Assembly (NCBI GenBank): GCA_002238555.1
Contig: MPMO01000020.1
Location: 1-64,000, forward strand
Direction: 5' to 3'
Length of the DNA: 64,000 bases
DNA from: Caldilineaceae bacterium bin34
Lineage (GTDB): Bacteria; Chloroflexota; Anaerolineae; Caldilineales; Caldilineaceae
Every line of letters begins with the position of its first letter. Within the stretch, counting starts at the first letter, position 1. Below the pieces are notes generated by a model. It was not told the DNA's origin. It was given only the letters and a program-made list of their open reading frames with translations, and made no database searches. The translations under genes and the position numbers were made by a program. Below are positions 24,972 through 32,806 of the stretch, piece by piece.

Positions 24972-25985
24972 TCAAAACCGACGCATCATTTTTCCGACCC
25001 CGTCCCCGGCGGCTTCTTCCGCCCGGATCGCGCGGCCGGTGTACTTGAGGAAGACGTCGTCGAGAGTCGGCCGGGCCACCGAGAGACTGGCGACCGGGAT
25101 CCGGTTGTCGTGAAGCAGGCCGACCAGGTCCGGGACAGCCGCGCTGCCGTTCTTGACGGTGATGGCGATGCCGTCCTCGGCTCTGTCGATGGACTCGACG
25201 TATCCCTGCAGGCCAACGAGCTCCTCGGCCCTTTCGTTCAGCGCCTCGTCGGGAGCGTCGTCGATGTCATGGAGGGCGATCTGCACGATATCGCCACCCA
25301 CCTCTGCCTTGAGCGCCTCGGGCGAGCCCCTGGCGACGATCTGCCCGTGGTCGATGATGGCAATGGTGTGGCAGAGGCGGTCGGCTTCCTCCATGACCTG
25401 GGTCGTGAGCAGGATGGTGACGCCCTTCGCGTTCAGGTTCTCGAGGTGCTCCCACATCGCGATGCGGCTTTGGGGATCCAGGCCGACCGTCGGCTCGTCG
25501 AGAAAGAGGATGTCCGGATCGTGCATGAGGGCGCCGGCCAGATCAAGGCGGCGGCGCATACCGCCCGAGTAGGTGCCGACCCGCTGTCCGGCCACGTGCA
25601 CCAGGCCTACCAGTTCAAGCAGTTCATCGGCTTTCCGTCGGGCCTCGCGTCGGGAGAGGCCGTAGAGCACTCCCTGAAGCTGAAGGAAGTCCCGGCCCTT
25701 GGCGAGGTCGTCAAGGCCCACTTCCTGCATCGCGAATCCGATGCTCCGGCGGATGGCCTGCGGGTCGGCGTCGACGTCATATCCCGCTACGGTGACGGTT
25801 CCCGAGGTCTTCCGGAGCAGCGTGCCGAGTATCTTCATCGTCGTGGTCTTGCCCGCGCCATTGGGCCCGAGGAAACCGAAGAAGCCCTCCCGAGGGATGT
25901 CGAAGTCAATTCCTGCCACGGCGCGGTGGCCGCTCGGATAGACCTTCACAAGATCCCTGACTTCGATCATGTATTCGCTAGGCAT
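24972..25985 (-). CDS. ABC exporter ATPase, DrrA-like
   Basis: A 337-residue ATPase. Walker A is LGPNGAGKTTT, the signature is YSGGMRRRLDLA, Walker B is ILFLDEPTVGLDP, and TTQVMEEADRLC carries the switch region (a Gln replaces the usual His: TTQ). The C-terminal 90 residues resemble the accessory domain of daunorubicin-type (DrrA) exporters. The start at 25985 (MPSEYMIEV) fits homology; a start one turn later at 25970 is possible. Upstream, copy 2 of the duplicated leader probably holds the promoter. Confidence 0.92.
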   Translation of the reverse strand: MPSEYMIEVRDLVKVYPSGHRAVAGIDFDIPREGFFGFLGPNGAGKTTTMKILGTLLRKTSGTVTVAGYDVDADPQAIRRSIGFAMQEVGLDDLAKGRDFLQLQGVLYGLSRREARRKADELLELVGLVHVAGQRVGTYSGGMRRRLDLAGALMHDPDILFLDEPTVGLDPQSRIAMWEHLENLNAKGVTILLTTQVMEEADRLCHTIAIIDHGQIVARGSPEALKAEVGGDIVQIALHDIDDAPDEALNERAEELVGLQGYVESIDRAEDGIAITVKNGSAAVPDLVGLLHDNRIPVASLSVARPTLDDVFLKYTGRAIRAEEAAGDGVGKMMRRF

Positions 25986-26049
25986 TGGGAATCTCTTTGA
26001 CAGTGTTGGGCGGAGACAGCAGCCGGGAAGTATGGGATGCGGACCCGCA

Positions 26050-26197
26050 TCGCCATGTTCTGCACAGGGTGAACCGACAGGCGCCCCCCATTGCGTTGGG
26101 GGAGTACTCCTCCAGTGTAGGGACACGTGAAGGCACTCTCCATCGCCCAAATGGCGAAGGGAACCCAATAATCCGATTAGGTCACAGTGTGATGAGG
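26050..26197. repeat. Duplicated leader, copy 2
   Basis: This is the partner of 23291-23436. It contains a remnant of the regulator's last codons (DLITL and stop on the minus strand), although no regulator gene stands beside it. That shows the segment was copied from behind a LuxR gene. It lies 65 bases before the ABC ATPase start. Confidence 0.85.
26101..26110. promoter_or_regulatory. Palindrome GGAGTACTCC, second copy
   Basis: The same perfect palindrome as at 23340-23349. Here the symmetry extends further, GGGGGAGTACTCCTCC, with one mismatch. It is placed about 115 bases before the ABC exporter start on the minus strand. Confidence 0.45.
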
Positions 26198-26297
26198 TCG
26201 TCTCGGAATGTCCGGAGCTGCCCACATTCCGACACTTGACGCCAACTGTCCGGGTCTGGAATGCCGTGCAGGGGGGACCGGCCCCATTCCCTCGATT

Positions 26298-26348
26298 GTT
26301 GTCTCAGGACAACCTCAACGAGTCGCCATGGTTCAAGGGAACCATGGC
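26298..26348. terminator. Two perfect hairpins behind FGGY kinase operon
   Basis: GTTGTC-TCAG-GACAAC at 26298-26313 and GCCATGGTTC-AAGG-GAACCATGGC at 26325-26348 are perfect stems of 6 and 10 bp. They stand 166-216 bases after the kinase stop on the minus strand. Neither has a T-run, so they may end or stabilise the long importer transcript. The interval 26198-26513 otherwise shows only a weak stem GGAATGT/ACATTCC at 26206-26231. Confidence 0.4.
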
Positions 26349-26513
26349 CCGTGCGGCACAGGATGGGGTTGGCCCATGCCACAACAGTGGCCAGGGAAGT
26401 GGCAGGCGCATCGCCGCGTATTGACGGCTGAATTTCGCCTCGCACAACAAACAGCGAACCGGAAACACAGGATGACCCGGCAGGGGCACGCCGGGGCCGG
26501 CTCGGTGGATGCC

Positions 26514-28019
26514 CTACGGGGTGCCGTAGACGTGTTCGTAGAGTGCCGCCTGCCGGTCGAGACCGCGGTCGTAGAACGGTGCTTCGTCGGGATCCGGTTC
26601 GAAGCGATCGGCGATGTGGAATTGCGGCGGCCGGGCCGCGGGTCCCAGAAGGGCTTCCAGGGTCAGGATCGCGGCACCGCGGCTGGTGGTCTCCGTGGAT
26701 CGGGTCCGCTGGACCTGCCTTTGGCTGGCGTCCGCCAGAATCCGGCACCAAAGATCCGAGTACTCCAGGTTGCCGCCGCTGGCCAGGATGGCCGTGTCCG
26801 ACTGGATGGCGGGAGCCAGTTTCCGGATGATCAGCGCCAGACGGTAGGTCACGGCCTCGAGACCGGCCCGCATCAACTGGCCCGGTGACGTACCGGCGGT
26901 GATGCCGTTCAGGCAGAGCGAAGCGTTGTCGGCCCAGCCCGGGCTTCGTTCGCCCTGCAGAAAGGGCAGGATGGTCAGGCCGTGGCTGTCGGGGTGCACT
27001 GCGCGGGCCTGTTGTTCGAGATCGGCGCGGGTTTCGCCCAGCAAATTGCAGATCCAGACCGGAATCGAACCACCGTCCGTCAGGGCGCCACCCAGTAGAT
27101 GCCGGTTGTGATCGATCCGGTAGCACCATAGTCCGACCGGTACTTCGGGGGCGGTGCCGTCCGGTCGGTTCGGCAGGACCACGCGGACGGCGGCGCTTGT
27201 GCCGATGGTCACCGCCAACGAGGTTCGATCCACGGCGCCACTGCCGATGTTGGCGGCGGCGCCGTCGCCCACCGGTAGGCAGAAGCGGCTTTCCGCCAGT
27301 TCCGGCCATCTTTGGGCATAGGCGGGGGCCAGCGTGGCCAGACTCTCGCGGTAATCCCTGAGCGGGGGCAGATGTTCCTCCGAGATGGGCAACAGGTTCA
27401 GCAGTTCGCGACTCCAGGCTTGCCGCTGTCTGTCCTGCAGCCCGGTCCATCCCGCCTCGCAAGTGGAAATGGGAGCTGCCGGCCGGCCTGTCCAGCGCGC
27501 CAGCAGATGGCTGCCCAGCGTCTGCCAGCATGCCGTTTGCGCCAGCAGCCCGGGTTCCGTGCCGTCCAGTCCGAGTAGTTGGGCCGGGGCGTACGCCGTG
27601 TGGATGGGTACGCCGGTCCGCGCCCACATGGCCTCCAACTCCCCTTGTTCCTCGAGTTGCCCGCGCAGCTGCTCCGCCGCGGCAGCTCCGTGGCGGCAGG
27701 CATAGGTGAATCCCGGTGTTACCGGCCGGCCCCCCGCGTCCACACCCACCAGACTCATGGCGAGGGAGGAAATCCCGACGCCCAGGATGCGGATGTCTCC
27801 GGACAGCCTCCTCAGATCGGCCAGGCAATCGTCCACCACCGCGTCGGCGGCTGCGGCAACCTCGCCGACGGGCAGGGTCCCGTCGTTGCCCAGCGCATAG
27901 GCGCGCGCGTGCAGGGGCGGGTTGTCGGGGGTGCTGCTGACGTGCCGGGCGGCTTGGTCGTAGGCGCGGCACCGGACCGAGGACGAGCCGATGTCCAGGG
28001 CCAGAACGAGTTCCTGCAT
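26514..28019 (-). CDS. FGGY-family carbohydrate kinase
   Basis: A 501-residue sugar kinase of the xylulokinase/gluconokinase group. The N-terminal phosphate loop is ALDIGSSSVRC. The catalytic aspartate is in PVGDGAAANIGSG. The second ATP-binding region is VTIGTSAAVR and the C-terminal glycine motif ASGGNLEYSDLWC. The enzyme phosphorylates a pentose, hexose or sugar acid from ATP; the substrate is not readable. It is the last gene of the family-5 importer operon, 48 bases after the DppC-like permease, so it very likely acts on the imported sugar. A fragment of a related gene lies at 16464-16575. Confidence 0.9.
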   Translation of the reverse strand: MQELVLALDIGSSSVRCRAYDQAARHVSSTPDNPPLHARAYALGNDGTLPVGEVAAAADAVVDDCLADLRRLSGDIRILGVGISSLAMSLVGVDAGGRPVTPGFTYACRHGAAAAEQLRGQLEEQGELEAMWARTGVPIHTAYAPAQLLGLDGTEPGLLAQTACWQTLGSHLLARWTGRPAAPISTCEAGWTGLQDRQRQAWSRELLNLLPISEEHLPPLRDYRESLATLAPAYAQRWPELAESRFCLPVGDGAAANIGSGAVDRTSLAVTIGTSAAVRVVLPNRPDGTAPEVPVGLWCYRIDHNRHLLGGALTDGGSIPVWICNLLGETRADLEQQARAVHPDSHGLTILPFLQGERSPGWADNASLCLNGITAGTSPGQLMRAGLEAVTYRLALIIRKLAPAIQSDTAILASGGNLEYSDLWCRILADASQRQVQRTRSTETTSRGAAILTLEALLGPAARPPQFHIADRFEPDPDEAPFYDRGLDRQAALYEHVYGTP

Positions 28020-28067
28020 GCCGGTTAGTGTACCTGCGCCGGGAGCGGCCGGGTCGCGGGGCAGGGA

Positions 28068-29195
28068 TTAGTGGGTATACGGATCCGCTGCGTCGCGCAG
28101 CCCGTCGCCCGTGAAGTTGAAGCAGAGAACGACCACGATGATGCAGACGCCCGTCGAGAACAGCCAGGGGGAACTGGCCACGGTGCGGATGTTCTGCACG
28201 TCGGCCAGCAGCACACCCCAGCTCACGACCGGGGCCTGCAGGCCGAGGCCGATGAAGCTTAGGGTGGTTTCCGCCAGGATCATCTCGGGGATGCGCAGGG
28301 TCAGGACCGCGATCAGGTGGCTGGTCATGGACGGCACCAGGTGCCGGAAAATGATGCGGGTCTCGCTGGCTCCGAGGAAACGGGCGGCCAGCACGAACTC
28401 CTCTTCGCGCAGGGCCAGGAAGCGGCCCCGGACCACGCGGGCAATCTCGGTCCAGGCGACCACCGAAATCACAATCGTGATGCCGAAGTAGATCTGGATG
28501 GCCGTCCACTCCCGCGGCAGGGCCGCGGACAGCGTCAACCACAGCGGGATCTGCGGAAGGGACTGCAGCAGCTCAATCATCCGCTGGATGAACAGGTCCA
28601 CCGTCCCGCCGAAGTAGCCGGACACACCCCCCAGCAGGACTCCCAGGGCCAGGCTGAGAATGACGCCGATGAACCCGATCGAAAGGGAAATGCGGGCGCC
28701 GTAGACCACGCGCGAAAGCATGTCGCGCCCCAGTTCGTCGGTTCCCAGCAGGAGGATCCGGGCATCCGGATCCTCCAGGCCGAAGAGATGCCGGTCGCCC
28801 CGCCAGAGTCCCCAGAAGCGGTAGGAGTCGCCCTTGACCCAGAACCGAATCGGATGGGGCCGCTCCTCGTCCTCCGCGAAGACCATGCGCAGGGTCTTGG
28901 GATCGCGGCTCTGGACGTAGTCGTAGGTAAACGGCCGGTGGAGGCGGCCTTCGTGTAAAAACCGGATGCGCATGGGCGGCGCGTACTGGTAGAAGACGTT
29001 GGGAATGTTGGGGTCGTACGGGGCCACGAATTCGACCGCGATCGCCATTATGTAGAAGAAGGCAATCACGAAGAGGCTGGCCACGGCCGCCTTGTGGCGC
29101 AGGAAGCGCCAGCGCATCAACTGCCACTGCGACGCCGTGTCCAGGCGTTCGGCGGCATCTGCGGCCGGCAGCACGGTCATGGTTTCGGCGGTCAT
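28068..29195 (-). CDS. ABC importer permease, DppC/OppC-like
   Basis: A 375-residue inner-membrane permease of the peptide/nickel/oligosaccharide family. The first helix lies near residues 38-58, and a long periplasmic insert of about 90 residues (60-145) precedes GTDELGRDMLSRVVYG, the OppC hallmark. The ATPase-contact loop reads EFVLAARFLGASETRIIFRHLVP. The C-terminus, FTGDGLRDAADPYT, is typical. It starts 23 bases after the DppB-like gene and pairs with it. Confidence 0.93.
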   Translation of the reverse strand: MTAETMTVLPAADAAERLDTASQWQLMRWRFLRHKAAVASLFVIAFFYIMAIAVEFVAPYDPNIPNVFYQYAPPMRIRFLHEGRLHRPFTYDYVQSRDPKTLRMVFAEDEERPHPIRFWVKGDSYRFWGLWRGDRHLFGLEDPDARILLLGTDELGRDMLSRVVYGARISLSIGFIGVILSLALGVLLGGVSGYFGGTVDLFIQRMIELLQSLPQIPLWLTLSAALPREWTAIQIYFGITIVISVVAWTEIARVVRGRFLALREEEFVLAARFLGASETRIIFRHLVPSMTSHLIAVLTLRIPEMILAETTLSFIGLGLQAPVVSWGVLLADVQNIRTVASSPWLFSTGVCIIVVVLCFNFTGDGLRDAADPYTH

Positions 29196-29218
29196 GGCAG
29201 GCGGGGCGGGGGCGCGGT

Positions 29219-30208
29219 TCAGACGCCCTGGCGGATGCGCGGATCCAGAAGCGCCAGCAGGATGTCCGAGATCAGCGTGCCAATCAGGGCCAGCGTGGCC
29301 AGCATCAGCAGGAAACTGCCCGCCAGGTACATGTCCTGGCTCAGCAGGGCATTGAGCATGACCGGACCGGTGGTGGGCAGGCTGAGCACGATGGAGACGA
29401 TGGCGGCCCCCGAGATGAGTTCGGGCAGCACGCCCCCGATCCCGGAGATGAAGGGGTTGATGGCGATGCGCACCGGATACTTCCAGATCAGCTTGAACTC
29501 GGAGACGCCCTTGGCCCGCGCAGCCTGCACATAGGGCTTTTCAAGTTCGTCCAGCAGGTTGGAGCGCAGGATCCGGATCAGGTTGGCGGTCCCGGCCGTG
29601 CCCAGCACCACCAGGGGCACCCACAGGTGCTTGAGCAGGTCCACGAACTTGGCCCAGCTCCACGCTTCCCGTTGGTATTCGGGTGAGAACAGGCCGCCCA
29701 TGGTCCAGCCGAACCAGGACCAGCCGGCCCACATCAGGATCAGGGCCAGGAGAAAGTTGGGCGTGGCCTTGCCCAGGAAACCGAACAGCGTGACCAGGTA
29801 GTCGAAGAAGGAGTATTGGTGGGTGGCCGAGTAGACGCCGATCGGAAACGAGACGATCCAGATGAAGACAATGCTGCCCAGCGACAGGACCACGGTCCAG
29901 GCCAGCCGCTCCCAGATGATGTCGGCCACCGGCAGCCCCCACTCGAAGGACCGCCCGAAGTTGCCCCGGAACACGATGTTGGAAATCCAGAGCAGGTATT
30001 GCCGGTAGAGCGGCCGGTCCAGGCCGTACTGCCGCGTGAGACCCTCGATCAGTGATTGGTCGACCTCCTCGCCGCTTTCCGCCATGCGCATCAGCACCGT
30101 GGTCAGGTAGTCCCCCGGCGGCAGCTGGATCAGGACGAAGACCAGCATGCTGATCACGAACAGCATGGGGATGAAGAGCAGGATGCGCTTGATGATGTAT
30201 TGGGTCAT
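29219..30208 (-). CDS. ABC importer permease, DppB/OppB-like
   Basis: A 329-residue permease with about six helices. The N-terminal YIIKRILLFIPMLFVISMLVF and the DRPLYRQYLLWISNIV and NFGRSFEW segments are standard for OppB. The EAA loop reads PYVQAARAKGVSEFKLIWKY, contacting the ATPases. It starts 24 bases after the small membrane protein gene. Together with the DppC-like protein it forms the channel of a family-5 importer for oligosaccharides or peptides. Confidence 0.93.
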   Translation of the reverse strand: MTQYIIKRILLFIPMLFVISMLVFVLIQLPPGDYLTTVLMRMAESGEEVDQSLIEGLTRQYGLDRPLYRQYLLWISNIVFRGNFGRSFEWGLPVADIIWERLAWTVVLSLGSIVFIWIVSFPIGVYSATHQYSFFDYLVTLFGFLGKATPNFLLALILMWAGWSWFGWTMGGLFSPEYQREAWSWAKFVDLLKHLWVPLVVLGTAGTANLIRILRSNLLDELEKPYVQAARAKGVSEFKLIWKYPVRIAINPFISGIGGVLPELISGAAIVSIVLSLPTTGPVMLNALLSQDMYLAGSFLLMLATLALIGTLISDILLALLDPRIRQGV

Positions 30209-30232
30209 GGTCGGGGACGACAGTGCGGCGGA

Positions 30233-30610
30233 TCAGGAGGGAAGCGGCAGCCAGCGGTCGGCCAGCCACAGCAGGGCCAGCAACCCGGCTGCTGCACCGA
30301 ACCAACGGGTACAGAACCGCTTCAGGTCGCCATCGGGGTTTCGGCCAAGGTCCAGCAGCCGGCCCATGGTCAACACCACGGTTCCAATCCACCCGATTGC
30401 ACCCAGGACCAACACGCTGTTGGATATCAGCATGGGCCGGGTCCGGGAAGCCACCTCCTGTTCGAAGTTGGTCGGGATCAGCCAGTGGCTGGCAGTTCGC
30501 GTCAGTTCGTAAATCTGCAGGAACAGCACCAGCAGCAGGCCGCTGAGCAGAAGCCACAGCGCCACGGCGTATGCCTGGCGCAGCCACGGGGAGCGGCGGT
30601 GCCGGTCCAT
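30233..30610 (-). CDS. Small three-helix membrane protein inside importer operon
   Basis: A 125-residue protein with three hydrophobic segments (about 12-34, 58-80 and 103-120). No family is recognised. Its ATG (30610) shares one base with the stop of the OppF-like gene, and the DppB-like gene begins 24 bases after its own stop. So it is a fixed member of the operon rather than a stray frame. It may help assemble the transporter or be an unrelated passenger. Confidence 0.6.
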   Translation of the reverse strand: MDRHRRSPWLRQAYAVALWLLLSGLLLVLFLQIYELTRTASHWLIPTNFEQEVASRTRPMLISNSVLVLGAIGWIGTVVLTMGRLLDLGRNPDGDLKRFCTRWFGAAAGLLALLWLADRWLPLPS

Positions 30611-31650
30611 CAGGCGGCGGGGGCGGAAACGCCCATGAGTTCCAGGTCGTCGGCCAGGTGGCAGCGGACGAAGTGGCCCGCGCCCGCGGGGCGGAGTTCG
30701 GGTTCCTCCAGGCGGCACTGTTCCACGGCGTAGCGGCAGCGCGGGTGAAAGAGGCAGCCTGACGGGGGATTGGCCGGATCGGCCACTTCCCCTTCCAGCA
30801 CGATCTCATCCGCCTGGTTGCGGGGATCCGGGCGCGGCACGGAGGAGAGGAGGGCTTCCGTGTAGGGATGCCGCGGCCGGGCGTACAGCTGGCCGGTCGG
30901 GGCGGATTCGACCACCTTCCCGACATACATCACGGCCACGCGGTCGCAGATGTGCGACACCACGTTGAGCTGGTGGGCGACAAACAGGTAGGTAAGTCCG
31001 AACCGGTCCTGCAATTCCTCGAGCAGGTTGAGGATCTGCGCCTGGATCGAGACGTCCAGGGCCGAGACCGGTTCGTCGCAGATCACCATCTGCGGCTGCA
31101 GGGCCAGGGCCCGCGCGATGCCGATGCGCTGGCGCTGGCCGCCGGAGAAGGCGTGCGGGTACCGCGACATGTACTCGGCCCTGAGCCCCACCAGGGACAG
31201 CAGTTCGGCCACGCGCTGTTCCCGTTCCGAGCCCCGGATCCCGTTGATCAGCAGAGGCTCGCCCACAATGTCGAGGACCGTCATGCGGGGGTTCAGGGAG
31301 CCGTAGGGGTCCTGGAGGATGATTTGGGCGTTGCGCCGCACCGAGAACATCTCGTCCTTGGAGAGATTGGCAATGTCCACCCAGCCCAGTTCGGGGTCGT
31401 TGAAGAGGATTTCACCGCCGGTCACTTCGTAGCCGCCCAGGATGCAGCGCGAGGTGGTGGTCTTGCCGCATCCCGATTCGCCCACCAGGCCCAGCGTCTG
31501 GCCCCGATTCAGTTCCAGGTCCACCCCGTCCACGGCCTTGACCCAGCCGACGGTGCGGCGCAGGAAGCCCTTCTGGATGGGAAAGTGCATGCGCAGATCG
31601 CGCACGCGCAGGATGGTGGTGTCCGCCTCGGCGGTCGTCTGCGCGGTCAT
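30610..31650 (-). CDS. ABC importer ATPase, DppF/OppF-like
   Basis: A 346-residue ATPase. Walker A is VGESGCGKTT, the signature FSGGQRQRIGIARAL, Walker B MVICDEPVSALD, and the His switch is VAHQLNVV. The C-terminal extension carries CLFHPRCRYAVEQC, the cysteine-containing tail found in peptide and oligosaccharide importers, where it can hold a metal or iron-sulfur site. Its start overlaps the OppD-like stop by four bases (31647-31650). Confidence 0.93.
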   Translation of the reverse strand: MTAQTTAEADTTILRVRDLRMHFPIQKGFLRRTVGWVKAVDGVDLELNRGQTLGLVGESGCGKTTTSRCILGGYEVTGGEILFNDPELGWVDIANLSKDEMFSVRRNAQIILQDPYGSLNPRMTVLDIVGEPLLINGIRGSEREQRVAELLSLVGLRAEYMSRYPHAFSGGQRQRIGIARALALQPQMVICDEPVSALDVSIQAQILNLLEELQDRFGLTYLFVAHQLNVVSHICDRVAVMYVGKVVESAPTGQLYARPRHPYTEALLSSVPRPDPRNQADEIVLEGEVADPANPPSGCLFHPRCRYAVEQCRLEEPELRPAGAGHFVRCHLADDLELMGVSAPAA

Positions 31651-32669
31651 GTGTACAGGTGGCAGGCGGCCCGGGTGCGGCCCGGCTCGGCGACCGCGGG
31701 CAGGAGTTCCGGCACGGCGGTGTCGCAGGTGCCCGGCATGAACTCCGGACAGCGGGGATGGAAGGGGCAGCCCGCGGGGCGGCTGAAGGGATCCGGGACC
31801 ATGCCGGAGATGGGTTCCAGGCCGATGTTCTCGGCCGGATCCAGACGGGGCACGGAGCGCAGCAGAGCCTTCAGGTAGGGATGCCTGGGGGCATGGAACA
31901 CCGTGTCGACATCCCCCTGTTCGACGATGTTGCCCAGGTACATGACCGCCACCTGGTCGGCCATCCGGGCGACCACGCCCAAATCGTGGGTGATGAAGAT
32001 GATGGCCATGCCGAATTCCGCCTGGAGCCCCTTCATGAGCCGCAGGATTTGTGCCTCGGTGGTTACGTCCAGGGCAGTCGTTGGCTCGTCCGCGATCAGA
32101 ATGCGCGGACGGCCGATCAGGGCCATGGCAATCATGGCCCGCTGGCGCATGCCCCCGCTGAGTTCATGGGGATATTGGCTCCAAGTGCGGTCCGGATGGG
32201 CAAACCCCACGTGGGCCAGCATGTCCAGCACGAGCTCCCGTGGCTCGATGTCGTCCGCGGTACGGTGCAGTCGGGCTGCCTCCGCAATTTGGTGGCCGAT
32301 GGTGTAGACCGGGCTGAAGGTCGACATCGGCTCCTGGAAGATCATGCCGATCTCGCCGCCGCGGATCTCCCGCATGGCGCTGCCCTTCGGATTGAGGCCG
32401 ACCAGATCGACGATTTCCCCGCGGCCTGGATTCTCCCCGGACAACTGCAAGTGGATGTGGCCGTGTTCGATGCGCCCGGCCCGCGGGAGGATGCGCAGTA
32501 TCGACTGGGCCGTGATGCTCTTGCCGCAGCCGCTTTCGCCCACGATGGCCAGGGTTTGGCCAGGGAACACGGACAGCGACACCCCGTCGACAGCCCGGAC
32601 TGTGCCCTGTCGGATATGGAAGTGGGTCCGGAGGTCCCGGATTTCCAACAGGGGTTGGTCGGCGTCCAT
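31647..32669 (-). CDS. ABC importer ATPase, DppD/OppD-like
   Basis: A 340-residue ATPase, partner of the OppF-like protein. Walker A is VGESGCGKSI, the signature LSGGMRQRAMIAMAL, Walker B ILIADEPTTALDV, and the His switch FITHDLGVVA. The cysteine tail CPFHPRCPEFMPGTC is present. The gene follows a 14-bp perfect hairpin that separates it from the binding-protein gene. Confidence 0.93.
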   Translation of the reverse strand: MDADQPLLEIRDLRTHFHIRQGTVRAVDGVSLSVFPGQTLAIVGESGCGKSITAQSILRILPRAGRIEHGHIHLQLSGENPGRGEIVDLVGLNPKGSAMREIRGGEIGMIFQEPMSTFSPVYTIGHQIAEAARLHRTADDIEPRELVLDMLAHVGFAHPDRTWSQYPHELSGGMRQRAMIAMALIGRPRILIADEPTTALDVTTEAQILRLMKGLQAEFGMAIIFITHDLGVVARMADQVAVMYLGNIVEQGDVDTVFHAPRHPYLKALLRSVPRLDPAENIGLEPISGMVPDPFSRPAGCPFHPRCPEFMPGTCDTAVPELLPAVAEPGRTRAACHLYT

Positions 32670-32747
32670 CCAAACTCGCCTCGCGCCGGTGGGTTCCCCG
32701 TGCCGGGTGCATGGCCCCTTGCAGCCCGCTCGGCCAGGCGGACGGCG

Positions 32748-32785
32748 CGGGTCCCGGTCGCCGCTTCTTTAGCGACCGGGACCCG
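32748..32785 (-). terminator. Perfect 14-bp hairpin after binding-protein gene
   Basis: CGGGTCCCGGTCGC (32748-32761) and GCGACCGGGACCCG (32772-32785) pair fully around a 10-base loop, 21 bases after the binding-protein stop. It has no T-run. Such hairpins between binding-protein and permease/ATPase genes often protect the upstream mRNA or reduce read-through, raising the level of the binding protein. Confidence 0.7.
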
Positions 32786-32806
32786 TGCACGTCAAGCGAT
32801 CAGCGG

